From assembly GCA_000711775.1 (NCBI GenBank), contig ARYC01000743.1, forward strand, positions 1-64,000: a stretch of 64,000 nt of DNA. The letters run 5' to 3'. Every line of letters starts with the position of its first letter. The stretch's first letter is position 1. Source of the stretch: Oxytricha trifallax (Eukaryota > Ciliophora > Spirotrichea > Sporadotrichida > Oxytrichidae). A program made the translations under genes and the position numbers. This document shows positions 46,000-56,659 of this stretch, one piece after another. The notes under the pieces are model-generated. The model searched no databases. It had not been told where the DNA came from and saw nothing but the letters and a program-made list of their open reading frames with translations.

Positions 46000-48990
46000 T
46001 TAATTATTATTTTATTATTAAAGTTTTAAATTATGATAATTTATAATAACATTTTTAAAAAGAATTTAGCATAATTGATTTATTTTAAAACTAAATAAAT
46101 TTCTTCATGGGGCCAAAATTATTTTTATAAATGTCTAAATTATAAGTAATAACGAAATTAATTAAAATAATTTCATATTAACTTTAAATGAATATATATT
46201 AATAGTGTCATAACAATCAGCAAACAACGAATTAATAGTAATTGACTATAATAAAATTGAAACTAAGTAAATCTCAATTAAATTATAAGTTAAAATACTA
46301 CTAAAATTAAGAATAATAGAATTTATAAATCATATTTAGCGAGTTAAATTATAAATTGTTGGAAACCAATGTATCATATGTAGTTGAAAAAATAATCTCA
46401 AATAATGGAGAGATAGAGTTGGTGAGTAATTAATGAGTTTAAGATGCATTTTTAAATTAATAATAATTGTATATTTAAGTATTTATATAGTGAATAAATT
46501 TCCAATTAGATTTAATTACTAACCGAAATTATAGATATAATATTAGATTTAACTATAGTTATGATGTGGTGATTGACCAATAAGATTTAAAAACTACTTA
46601 ATGATCATAATTCTTGCTTAATTTATTCTCTGATATTTATATTTAATTTTACAAATTTAATTATCTTAAGCTTTATACTATATATAATTAAACTTTCGAG
46701 GATCTTCTATTTTTTGGGACATCTTTGCGGCTGATTTTATATCTTCAAAGCTAAGGAGAAAATCCGTACTTCTCCTTATTCCATGAAGGCTTGTATATTC
46801 ACTCTTTCAATGTTTAACTTGATCTTCAATTACCATCAATTCTATAAGAAATAAATTTAGAACTACTTAAGGAAGAAATGACATGATTTTAGTATAAATA
46901 TTTATGAGTACCTCTAATGACAACCTATTTTTTAGATAACATCATTTAGGGTCTACTAAAATAATTATTGCAGAACTGTTTGATCTCGTCCACAAATCAC
47001 TCATAAATGATAATTAATTTAAATATTTTACTATTCCAATCCTCTCTTAAAGGAGCATTAGATAATTGATATATTAGAGTTACTTAAAAAATAGACTAAA
47101 ATTATGGTCGTTTACTACATTAATAAACTCGCATTAGATCTCAACAGTTGAAAAGCTTATCTAAACCTTATTAATTTTATGATAACTCTTATCTTGTGTC
47201 TGATTTTTTTAATTTATTTTATAAACTATATTTTCAAACTATCAAATACTTAAAATTCATTTTAATTTAAAAAACGGCTTTAAAATTCAATTAAAATCTA
47301 GGTTGATTACAAATTAGAGTAACCAATCACAATGACAAGTTAGGATTTTTAAGTTACTTGAAAAATTTTCTAAGCCACACCTATATCACTTTCGTTCTCT
47401 CTAACCTATAATTTAATACGATTAAGTCTAATAAAATAGGTTTTAATTATATTATGTGTTTGACTCATAAATTTGAATAGCTTTTATAACTCTATTTAAA
47501 GTTGAGTATTTTTAAAGATAATTTTCATATAATTGGTTTTTTATCAATTATAAAGCATATAAAATATCATTAGTTTCATATATGTAGAGAATGTTTTAAT
47601 CAATATCGATTGATTTAATATGATTTTATAACTAATTCATTTGAGTATTCACAGCTCTATAACCTCAAATGAATAGGGATCAATATGAGAAACTAAAGCA
47701 TATCAAGTAATCATTAATTATATTATAGTTCAGTAATAATTGTCATAACTCTAACTAGAAATATTATAAATTATAATGAAATTCTCTAACAATAAGACCT
47801 ATTATTACCTCATTAAAATATTAAATTAAACTAAGAACGGCTAAGATTCAAATTTATTAAAATCATTATACAAATTTGCATCTTAATTTTCTATCTAAAT
47901 TCTTTCAATAAAATAAATGATTTATTGCGAAATGGACGATAATAAATGCTTAACTGACGTAGAAATTAATTACTATTGACTTTATTTTTTAAAAAAAGCA
48001 AACAGAGAGTATGACTTGAAAATCGATGTTACTAAAATTTCTTTATTCAGCAAAATTAAAAATGAAATAAGTATTGACCACTCACCAATTTAAATTTAAG
48101 GACATTCATAATATTAAATAAATTGAAAAGTTAAAAAGATTGTTTATTAACTATTTCCCAAAATATTCAAAACATAGATGCTATAATTAATGAAAAAGAC
48201 CTATAGATAGGAATTATATGATTGCTATGAATAATCGTTTCAAATTTTTTATTTACTACATTTTATAATGCTTGAATTACTATGAAAATACCCTCTGAAC
48301 TTACACATAGTAACCCTAGGGTGATTGCTATTAATTTACATAAAATATCATTTAGGAAACATTTTCAGTTTTAATTTCCTTATTAAATCTTGGTAACTCA
48401 TTTTCTTAAGTATAAGAATAATTAACTTATGAGATATTTTTTAACATTGTGATTTTTATGTAATAATAAGTTTTCAGATAATTAAAGATCATAGTTTCAT
48501 TGCATAATTGTTGATTATATTATATTTTATATTGCTGTAAAATTAAGATTACAGTTGGAAATTAATTAATAGGTAGTTAAACTATTCATTTATCCTGTTG
48601 TTTAATCTATTCTTAATCAATGTTTCTAAATTATCAAAATTTAAAAGACTGCTGTCATAATAAAAATTTATATTCAAAATCATAGATAATGTATAAGTAT
48701 TTATTTTAGTTAATCTCAAAACTTACTCATTATTGATTTTATAAATATATTTAATTTATAATTTACTTTCATGCATTATTATTTAGATTAAATTAAAGAT
48801 TTTATCGGATAGGCAGGTTAATAAATGTTAATTCAAAATTATATAAACAAATAATAAATATTTATTGGTATATTATTTGAGACATTTTTTAAAAATAATA
48901 ATGAATCATTATACAAATTATGAGCTTACTATTAAGATATTGACATTGAGCATCAGAGTTAATTTTATTTGATTTCATATAATTTACTTA
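46000..48990. other. Long AT-rich germline-limited stretch
   Basis: A possible coding scrap lies at 46690-46880, where both strands are open; the minus strand gives TSLHGIRRSTDFLLSFEDIK and the plus strand LPSILQEINLELLKEEMT. Too short to decide. The rest is featureless AT-rich DNA. Confidence 0.5.
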
Positions 48991-48997
48991 AATAATA

Positions 48998-49354
48998 TTA
49001 AATAATACTCCTAACAAAAACTAATGGGTGCAGTAATGCATTAATCCATTTTGATTTAAAAGAATGACATTGAGCAATAGAACAAGGCCACATCACCAGT
49101 GCAGTGAATTCTTTAAGGTTGTTTAGAAGCAGGTCTCCAATAAGCAATAGTGAATGGATGGAAGAGCAGAGTAGCATCATAGTATTTCCTACTGATATAG
49201 ATTCTATTACTGGAAACTTCATTTCAAATTTACAAATGAGCATATGATGCATCTTAGTAGTGAAGTGATCGACTATTGCAATAACCACAATACCTAAGAC
49301 TCTTTGTGTTTGTTTAAATATGACAATACCGTTTTTATGAAGCATTTGCTGCAT
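48998..49354 (-). CDS. Open frame of 118 codons, unrecognised
   Basis: ATG at 49352-49354 (MQQMLHKNGIVIFKQTQRVL), then GIVVIAIVDHFTTKMHHMLI, KFPVIESISVGNTMMLLCSS and LLLIGDLLLNNLKEFTALVM. It has no TAA, TAG or TGA, which is unusual in this AT-rich setting and favours real coding origin, but the opposite strand is also partly open. Hydrophobic, Met/Leu/Ile-rich. No family recognised. It converges with the plus-strand island at 49.4 kb. Confidence 0.35.
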   Translation of the reverse strand: MQQMLHKNGIVIFKQTQRVLGIVVIAIVDHFTTKMHHMLICKFEMKFPVIESISVGNTMMLLCSSIHSLLLIGDLLLNNLKEFTALVMWPCSIAQCHSFKSKWINALLHPLVFVRSII

Positions 49355-49454
49355 TTAAAATTGGAGGAATATTATTCATAAATCTGATGTGAATCGATAC
49401 CATAGGTCAAAGTGCTAAGACTAATTGATTAGTACGACTGACAGTAATTTTTTT

Positions 49455-50095
49455 ACTGTTGCCTAGACGCTAGTAAGCTTCAATTCTAACCAAAGAGTAG
49501 CTTTTTCTTAATGGGAGAAGAAGTTATAGGGAAACTCTAAACTGCGAGAGTGGAAAGGCGCACCATTGGTTAAGATACTTGCGAATCTTGATTCCGAAAA
49601 GGATTGCTTCAGGAAAACTAAAAATAATCTATAATGATGAAGTCATATCGTCTACAGAAATCTGATCCTGCTAATGGGAAATCACCAAGATCCATCCTCT
49701 GTAACTTAAAGGAGTTAAAATTAACATTAAAAGAGAGCAGCATCAGTCAGTATAAGTAAAGCAGGGAATCTAGCCAACATGAAGCTGATCGTCTTTAGAC
49801 TTATATCCAATATCAAGAAATTTACAAAGACTTCAGTTTAAATTTGATAGGATGTGGAATGGAAAAAAAGATGCTTAGATATTATGGCCCTAAGAAACTT
49901 GTATTTCTAGGAAATTCAGTATATTCAAAAATGGTTAGAAAAAATGAGTACTTTATAATGCATATACTAGTGTTAAATAAGTACATATTAATGAAAGTAT
50001 AATGTGTAACTAGATTTTTCAATTTAGTTGCACACACTTTTAATATCTTGAAATTCAAGAATCAAACACAAATACAATTTTGAACAATCTAGAGA
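49455..50095 (+). pseudogene. Unrecognised coding island with one in-frame TGA
   Basis: One frame is open over about 210 codons. MGEEVIGKLQTARVERRTIG (ATG at 49512), a TGA near 49590, then FRKGLLQENQK, MMKSYRLQKSDPANGKSPRS (ATG 49634), LCNLKELKLTLKESSISQYK, DRLQTYIQYQEIYKDFSLNL, IGCGMEKKMLRYYGPKKLVF and LGNSVYSKMVRKNE. The F-S-L-N-L-I-G-C-G-M-E-K-K stretch faintly recalls the 'GFNLLLYGxGSK' loop of ORC2, which is too weak for a name. After about 49950 the sequence becomes AT-rich. It may join the next island. Confidence 0.4.
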
Positions 50096-50411
50096 GAATT
50101 CAAGCGGCCTATAAAGTTTTCTTTAGTAGCCTTATAATATAAATAAAAATATATAGACGATTAAAATAATTTAATAAGAAATAATTATTTGTAAAAAACA
50201 TTCTATCTTTAATCTATATATTCTTTAAGGATTTATTAATTATCTATATATTTTTGAATCCTTAATTACATAATATAGTTTTTTTATGCAACTAAATTAA
50301 CAAATTTAGTTACGTGCAAAATAAATGATCTATTTAATATATACTTAGCTATCATTAATATCAGCATGAAGTGTAATTCAATTTTGTAATAGTTTATGAA
50401 TAATTATATAT

Positions 50412-51036
50412 ATCCAACGTCGTGAAATAACTCCAGCTGATTCGAGTGGTGCCCAGATCGCTTCGAGATATTGGTTTTTACTCGGGATTTCATACTAAAC
50501 ATTATAAATGCTAGAAATCTAAAGTAATCCATTTATTTCTTGACATGATTGATCTGTAGAAAATTTTTAATATTCCTCAGATGAAAAGATTTTGTACTTT
50601 TTGCCTTGAGATAAAGATCACGCGCGGACATGCTTTTTGTCAAAGAAGAGATCAGTACATAGATAAAGAGTAAAGACCATCCATCGCATATCGCTAATTT
50701 TTAAATCCCTTGCACTTGATATTGAGTAAAAGCTAAACCTTCTGCTTAGCAGCATAAAAGATTAGCATACCTAGTCGATCAAAGATTTGCACTTCCAATA
50801 CTTATTTAAACCCAAGTAAGTGATCTTCAGCTTCAGGATCAGAGCGAAAGTAGAAAAATGCTAAAGATCAAGTTATGGCGCATGAAGAGTCTCTTGAATT
50901 AGAAGAATGGCAAAATAAAAGATGTTAACTTAAGAGAGCGGTAACAAAATCCAATAGAGGGTAGATGTATAACAAAACAAATGTCATAGTTTGTAAACCG
51001 ATTTAGATTAAAAATTTAAATTAATTACGCATCTCT
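50412..51036 (+). CDS. Unrecognised coding island ending at the TBE insertion
   Basis: One frame is open from about 50412: QLQLIRVVPRSLRDIGFYSG, FHTKHYKCQKSKVIHLFLDM, IDLQKIFNIPQMKRFCTFCL, EIKITRGHAFCQRRDQYIDK (Cys-x2-Cys..His/Cys, possibly zinc-binding), PSIAYRQFLNPLHLILSKSQ, to a TGA near 50821. The same frame then continues SSASGSERKQKNAKDQVMAH and EESLELEEWQNKRCQLKRAV to the TBE. GC content and composition are coding-like. The TBE sits directly after it at ATT 51037-51039. Confidence 0.45.
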
Positions 51037-51039
51037 ATT
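51037..51039 (+). repeat. TBE left target duplication ATT
   Basis: Matches 55141-55143. Confidence 0.9.
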
Positions 51040-51126
51040 CAAAACCCCAAAACCTCTTAGTGAGGTCTATAAGTGCTTTGATTTGTAGGGTATAGTTGGG
51101 GTCTTATTGGGGTTAATAGAGAAAAT
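51040..51126 (+). repeat. TBE left terminal inverted repeat
   Basis: Begins CAAAACCCCAAAACC; about 85 bp match the reverse complement of 55054-55140 with a few substitutions. Confidence 0.92.
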
Positions 51127-51239
51127 GCAGGTTTTATGTGAATTTTAAGTATATTTAATGAATATTAGTCTATTTAATTCAAACGAATTTTATCTGCTTA
51201 TCTTTGTGGTATCTCTTGAATCTAGCTCTCTATAATGGT

Positions 51240-52631
51240 TCATGTATATCTTCTAATGATTATCTAGGATAAGCTAGATCTCTTACAATTATCATCTCTA
51301 CAAGCCTCCCTCTTAATTTCATTGCAGACATCTTCCTGTTATATATGTTTAGAAGCCAAAATTATTGATTATTTTTCGTGCTTTGTTCCAAAGTAAGACA
51401 TACTTTCCATATTGCACTCTAAGATTATGGCAGCAACTGCCTAAACATCCCACGAAACAGTGCCAATTGTCCACTTCTCCCTGATTGGATTAAATCCTTG
51501 TGTGCCAAGCACCTTAGCCAAGGTAACTATCTCTTTTCTTATCGCTCTATTGAAATCAATGACTACTATTTCCAACGGACAAAGATTTAACATAACATTT
51601 CCAGGCTTCAAATCTTTATGCACATACCTAAGTTCATGGAGCTCTTGAACACCCTTAATCATTTCTGACAGTATCTAGTTTAAATCATCTGGGTATCTAT
51701 TTTGATAGAGATATTCTCTCAAAGTCATTTAAAAATCTTTTAGTCTTAATGCAACAGAACCAGGCCCAAGAATAACTCCATCGAATCTAAGTAAGTTCTT
51801 AAACTACTTTTTTCTAACCCTCTCTCAGTATATGTATTCATTTGCAAATTCATTTTGATACTGCTCGTTTTTAATGCGATACTTTAAAGGATATACTTTT
51901 TAAGCATACTCATCCACCACTATAAATTTAGCCTTGTTCGGCAGGTCAAAATTCAAGTAATTTTCAATACAGCTGTCAATATCAATTGCAATAAATGCAG
52001 GTATATACATAGCTCTTTCTTAAAGACATGCTATAAGAGTACGATTTGCTGGCTGATTCATAGATTCATAACGCTTCTGTATCTTGAGCATCTCTTCCTG
52101 TTACTCTTTATGATTCAAGTGAGTTATTTTTTCTTTTAGCAGGTATCAGCTTTTAAGTTTCTTTATCTTTTATAAGTAGTTCGCTTAAATGGTGTATTGC
52201 ATATTCCTCTTTACTTTGGCTGAGTGAGTACAAGACTTCATGCATGTTGTGCACTAATATCCATCATCTACTTTATCATGCTTAAAGTAGATCTTTGCTC
52301 TACCTGAGTATATCTCTTTGATGTGCCTCTTCAAGCTAGACTTAGTTGAGAAGAAATTTTAGTTGTCTTCACATTAAAATGTTTTAATTTTTTCAATTGA
52401 TTGCTGTTCCTTTTCTTCCTCAATAAATTCAATTTGTGTTTAAACTCCCACTTCTGCACTCTATTTCTTGTTTTAAACATCAATTTTAATAACCTCTATT
52501 TCAAACTATAGAGCTCTTAGTTCTAACTCCTTTTAAATGTAGATAATCTCTGGCTTTTTAGTTTGGCCAAAGTTTAGCTATAATTATCCATTGCCAAGAG
52601 AGACTGCTTTGCGATTTAAGTTAGCCGCCAT
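51240..52631 (-). CDS. TBE 57-kDa-type zinc-finger and protein-kinase-like protein
   Basis: ATG at 52629-52631 to TGA at 51240-51242: 463 codons with no frameshift and one internal TGA (51825-51827, codon 269, in EYIY-TGA-ERVRKK). Domains in order: Gln-rich start; two zinc-finger-like segments (CEDNQNFFSTKSSLKRHIKE, residues ~87-107, and YQCTTCMKSC with following His, ~124-138); helical linker; then a kinase-like C-terminal half with ILGPGSVALRLKDF and YVHKDLKPGNVMLN, the catalytic-loop HxDLKPxNV signature (usual HRD is HKD here), VVIDFNRAIR replacing DFG (D-F-N), and a GTVSWDVQAVAAIILE region like the APE/F-helix part. Retention of D, K and N in the catalytic loop suggests a once active kinase; its role in TBE movement is unknown. 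Confidence 0.9.
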
Positions 52632-53196
52632 GTCAAAATTTAAATTTAAATTTCTATTATTAATAAGTAAAAACCTCTCAGGTTATATTACCTCTGTATC
52701 GGAGTTGCCACAGCAACATTAATGGTTGACTTTCAAGTGTTAGGCTTCATATTTATGTTTAGTTTATAACTATAAATTATCTTATTTTATACTTAATAAT
52801 TTTGATTTTGGTACTAACTTAGTATAGATTTAGTTTAGTACTGGTACCAATTAAGTTTTGAACCATTTTGGAATTTTTCCGTTAAAACCTCAATAGTTTA
52901 TAACTAGGTACTAATTAAATTTTGGTACTATTAAATTAGTACCTATTAAATTTGAACGGATTTAGTACCGGTACTAATTAAATTTAAACAAATTTAGTAC
53001 TAATTTAATGGAACTAAATTGATAAAAATGGATCTCAATCTCTGCAGTTTGTTACAGCTTCTGCCAGCTTTCTCCAAGTATCCATACCAAGTTGGCCTCT
53101 TATAAGATACCCATATTTAATACTAAGATTTCAAAATTAGGATCCAGAACTCTTTATATTATAATTTGAAATTCAATAACAAGAGAAGGAACAAGG

Positions 53197-53827
53197 ATGG
53201 AATCTATGAGTACTGCAATGAAGAGAGTTGAAGCTTAAAAAATAATCTCAAAATTTAGAAGCACGGAAGATCTTTATCGATACCTCACTCAACATGGTAA
53301 GCATGTGACATATACTTAATCATATTTTATAGTGGGATTATTCCTTCCAACAATGGAAGGTACCAAAATTTTATCCTTAAAAGCTATACTCTGTGATGAG
53401 AAGAAAGCCTTTAAAAACAATGAAATAAACTTGATTGATATACCAAACTACCCAGAGATTTCAGTTACTAATCTCTACGATGATGCGATGAATGATGAAG
53501 AGTTGATAGTTTATCTTCCTACCAATAAACAACTATCAAACAAACTTCCTGAAAGGAGCTTCTTCTTTGGTGTTCTTGGCACTTTAAGAGAGTTATCTCA
53601 GAGAGATCATTGTGGAAGCTCATAAAAACGCTACTCTATTTCTCCTGATGATTAAAAGAAGCAAGTCATACTAATAAGCGAGATATGGCTCGCGACCTTA
53701 AGAAACATCCAATCCTCTCTAGTAAGCTTTGATTCATAACTTTGTAGGGAAACCTGGGACTGGTATATTCATTATGAAAGAACATGCAAAAGGTTCACAG
53801 AGAGATAAAGTCATAGACTATTCATGA
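53197..53827 (+). pseudogene. TBE 22-kDa ORF with 36-bp intron, frameshifted
   Basis: ATG at 53197 (MESMSTAMKRVEAQKIISKF). Exon 1 ends at 53296, intron 53297-53332 (GTAAGC..TTATAG), and exon 2 gives GLFLPTMEGTKILSLKAILC, INLIDIPNYPEISVTNLYDD and LPERSFFFGVLGTLRE. This is the recognisable TBE 22-kDa family (YLT..x-LYLP, EREFFFGVLGT). After GTLRE the proper continuation alternates frames (SYLREIIVEAHKN, then RYSISPDDQKK, then DLKKHPILSSK and GKPGTGIFIMKE), so two to three indels disrupt the C-terminal half. TGA at 53825-53827 closes the last frame. Function unknown; conserved in all TBEs. Confidence 0.88.
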
Positions 53828-53972
53828 AGTCATTAAGAGACTTTACAAAGATATGAACATTGATGCAGGAGATAGCAGTAAAAGAAGAAATATGGGCCCA
53901 AGTAAGCTATAAGAAGAGGTGAAGAAAGATAAGCCAAATCCCTTTCTGGGTTAGTTTAATATGTGAAATTAT

Positions 53973-55038
53973 TCATTCATTTAAATCTGAAACTTATTTA
54001 TAGACGTTCATTCTTCCTTCTCTTGCACAAACTATTGTCTTATCTATGCTCACTCTCTTGCAGCTACTCTGAATCAAGTCTATTGTATCTATAGGCAAAT
54101 CATGCATTAGGTGATACAGCAGCAGTTTCTTGTAGTGGGTCTTGATTTAACTCCAGTAGAATTCAATTCCATTTAATTAAGGGCTGTAAGGAACGTTGTA
54201 AACAGGAATTATATTTTTTACTCTTCATAAGCTTTCTTAGATTCCTTAGTCTTATGACTTGAGAGGTTGTCAACAAACAGGATGATCCCTTAATCGTTGT
54301 ATTTATCTCTTAGCTTTTGTAGGAACTCTATATACTGCTCTCGCTTAATAGAGCGAGGATAAATAACATAAGTTTCTAAGCCTGAATCTTCACTGACAAC
54401 AGCTAAAATGCGTGAGTTTCAACTTTAACCTTTTAGTCATACACTTCTATGTTATCATACTTATTGTACCAAGACTTATTAATAAAAGTGCTGAATGTAA
54501 GCACAGCTTCATCAGCGTGTATGAACTTGATGTTATTATTAATAGCTCGCTGCATTTAATCATAAATAAAGTTTAAATTATTAATATAAAATGGAATTGC
54601 AAAGTCAATCACTCTCTTCACTCTGTTGACAGTCTTGATAGTAATACCATTTCTTCTATAGATATTGGCTATAGTCTAAGGAGAGATACGCATGTCAGGG
54701 AACTTGCGATGATACATCACAGCTCGCTAGTCTAGTGGTAAGTGTGCTTAATACTTCAAAGTCTTCGAGTCGCAGAGATATTCAATATGGTGCTTTGAAA
54801 ACTTTTGCTTTCTTGCTGTATGTTTTCATGTCCCAGAATTAAAATGCTAAACTGCTAACAAGTAATGATACCTTACAGTTGAGGGACTCTTGCATAGGAG
54901 CTTTGCTATAGCTGCATAATTTAGCACAGGATTGACTTAGTCTATATTAATACTTGTACCATATCTAAGCTTAAGCAGTAAATCTATATATTACTCATCA
55001 TAAATAGACCCTAAATTTCGCTAATTTCTATTTCTCAT
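53973..55038 (-). pseudogene. TBE 42-kDa DDE transposase, frameshifted
   Basis: ATG at 55036-55038 (MRNRNQRNLGSIYDEQYIDL) to TGA at 53973-53975. IS630/Tc1/mariner-type transposase. N-terminal helix-turn-helix region (FPDMRISPQTIANIYRRNGI), KTVNRVKRVIDFAIPFY, first catalytic D in FIHADEAVLTFSTF, WYNKYDNIEVYDQKVKVETH, second D in ILFVDNLSSHKTKESKKAYE, and E in VPYSPQLNGIEFYWSQIK, so all three catalytic residues are present. The frame is broken by an early TGA (FNSGT-TGA near 54835), by an indel between THA and AVVSEDSGLETYVIYPRS, and by another after KAYEE. About 350 residues as expected. In Oxytricha, TBE transposases are expressed in the developing macronucleus; this copy would not make a full protein unless the breaks are assembly errors. 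Confidence 0.9.
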
Positions 55039-55053
55039 TTTGCAAATTGGCCT

Positions 55054-55140
55054 AATTTCTCTACTATCCCCAATAAGACCCCATCTATACCCTACAAATC
55101 AAAGCACTTATAAACCTCACTAAGGGGTCTTGGGGTTTTG
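55054..55140 (-). repeat. TBE right terminal inverted repeat
   Basis: Reverse complement begins CAAAACCCCAAGACCCCTTA and follows the left repeat for about 85 bp. Confidence 0.92.
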
Positions 55141-55143
55141 ATT
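55141..55143 (+). repeat. TBE right target duplication ATT
   Basis: Matches 51037-51039. Confidence 0.9.
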
Positions 55144-55144
55144 G

Positions 55145-56150
55145 TGTTTATTTTTTCTTCTTCCTATTTTTCGCATACTTTTATATTAATTTCAAGATGA
55201 CTCTAAAAAGAAGCAACATTAAAGATAAATAATAATGATAAATTTAAATTTTTCATATTATATGCTAATTAGTTATAGTAAAATTTATTTTATTTATTAA
55301 TTTAAACATTATCATGAAATCTAATATTAATTCGATTTAGCCTAACATCTGTGAAGAATTTGAACTTATACTTGCAGTCTAAAATTTCAGAATGATTTTC
55401 TGCTTTGATCTATTTATCAAGTTGTAAATTATTAATTTCTCTTTATCTATCGTGGGGTAAATATATTCAATGATTTTTATTTGTAGTATTAGAATTAAAG
55501 AAGAGCTCCAAACAAATCATGCTAGTTATTGGCAATAAGATATTTTAAGATATATTTAAATTTGCAGAATGAATTGTAAATCTAGATTTAATTAATAATT
55601 GAATTTTAAATTGAATTCCTTTTAATTTCTGTATGATGATTAAAAGTTTGAAGTTCAATTTGTTTAAGCAGCTCTATTTCCAGCTTGTTAGTTTAGCATT
55701 AGTAATATTTATCTCATAACCTAGATTTTTAAAACAGTTTACAAAAGTTTGATATTGGTACACTAATCTTTTTATTCAGATTTATAATTAAAATTCACAC
55801 ATTAAAACTAGCATATACTTAACATGCAACTTGTACATTCAGATTATTTTCAATTTAAATAGATCAACATCAATAGATTAAACCAATTGATTAATAGAAA
55901 TCTTAAATTTACTTATTGTATTATTTATTTCTAATTATAAAGTAGATAATTGGATATCTTACATTAATTATATCATATAGCTATTTTATTCAAAATAATG
56001 ACTGAAATTCAGTTAATAATTCGCATTAATATATGAATAACGTGAAGAATCATTTCCCTAGCTGAGCTTTATTAGCTAAAACAAGGTGTCAAATAGATAA
56101 TTCAAAAGATGTGACAAAACTAGAGATAATTAGGAAAAATACTCGTAAAA
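55145..56150. other. AT-rich stretch, no gene seen
   Basis: DNA to the right of the TBE insertion; no coding signal, in contrast to the coding island left of it. Confidence 0.5.
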
Positions 56151-56322
56151 ATTGGGCTATTTTTTGGGGATATTATTTCCTGAGTTATCTGCCAATGTGA
56201 ATGAGAAAATATTACAACCTTTGAAATTTATATCGAATCTACTAAAATTGCATCAAATTTAGGCAACTATAAATAAAAATAATAATTAATTTAATTTCAC
56301 TAATTCGAGTGTACTCCTACAA
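56150..56322. mobile_element. TA-flanked MITE, partial or decayed copy D
   Basis: The right terminus CGAGTGTACTCCTACAA at 56306-56322 followed by TA matches the ends of copies A-C with one mismatch, preceded by the AT-rich subterminal block typical of the family. A left end is not recognisable; the start given is approximate. Confidence 0.6.
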
Positions 56323-56344
56323 TAATAGTTAATCAGTTCAAGCC

Positions 56345-56655
56345 AGATAAACTCATTCAATGCTCCCAGAATTGCTTTAGATTATATCAACAACACGAGA
56401 AGGCGCCAGCAATGCTGAAGATGATTAATTTACGACAGCTGACTACCTCAATAATTACTGCTCTTACAACAAATAAAGTAGCATACCTGCTCCTATATTC
56501 TCTATTTTAAAGGCTTTGAGTAATTGATAGATTAGTAGTTATTAAACCAAAAGATCCTGAAAATCATTGAAGACGGTCAAACTGGTAGAGTATTATCTTC
56601 CTCACTAACTCAAATAGCAGTTGCCATTAATTGGTAGACTTTTAGATTAATCTCT
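56345..56655 (+). pseudogene. Short coding fragment, unrecognised
   Basis: A frame reads LPELLQIISTTREGASNAED, DQFTTADYLNNYCSYNKQSS and IPAPIFSILKALSN to a TGA near 56524. After a frame change it continues LNQKILKIIEDGQTGRVLSS and SLTQIAVAINWQTFRLI to about 56650. A second frame is also open (FKPDKLIQCSQNCFRLYQQH). Composition suggests coding origin; identity unknown. Confidence 0.35.
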
Positions 56656-56659
56656 ATAT

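Larger units (their letters stand above)
51040..55140. mobile_element. TBE: Complete TBE-type transposon, 4,101 bp
   Basis: The left end CAAAACCCCAAAACCTC (51040) and right end ..GTCTTGGGGTTTTG (55140) are telomere-like C4A4/G4T4 termini. The inverted match extends about 85 bp (51040-51126 against 55054-55140: TAGTGAGGTCTATAAGTGCT and TTTGTAGGGTATAG in both). ATT flanks both sides (51037-51039 and 55141-55143), the 3-bp ANT target of TBEs. Length matches the 4.1 kb of known Oxytricha TBEs. It carries the three expected genes: zinc-finger/kinase (minus), 22-kDa ORF (plus) and 42-kDa DDE transposase (minus). TBEs are eliminated from the developing macronucleus and their transposases are implicated in genome rearrangement (established for Oxytricha). 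This copy has frame breaks. Confidence 0.97.

Noticed and set aside
49634..50095. Naming the island as ORC2
   Set aside because: Only a short stretch resembles the ORC2 loop; not enough for an identification.
51460..51648. Plus-strand 62-codon ORF
   Set aside because: Shadow of the kinase-like gene on the minus strand.
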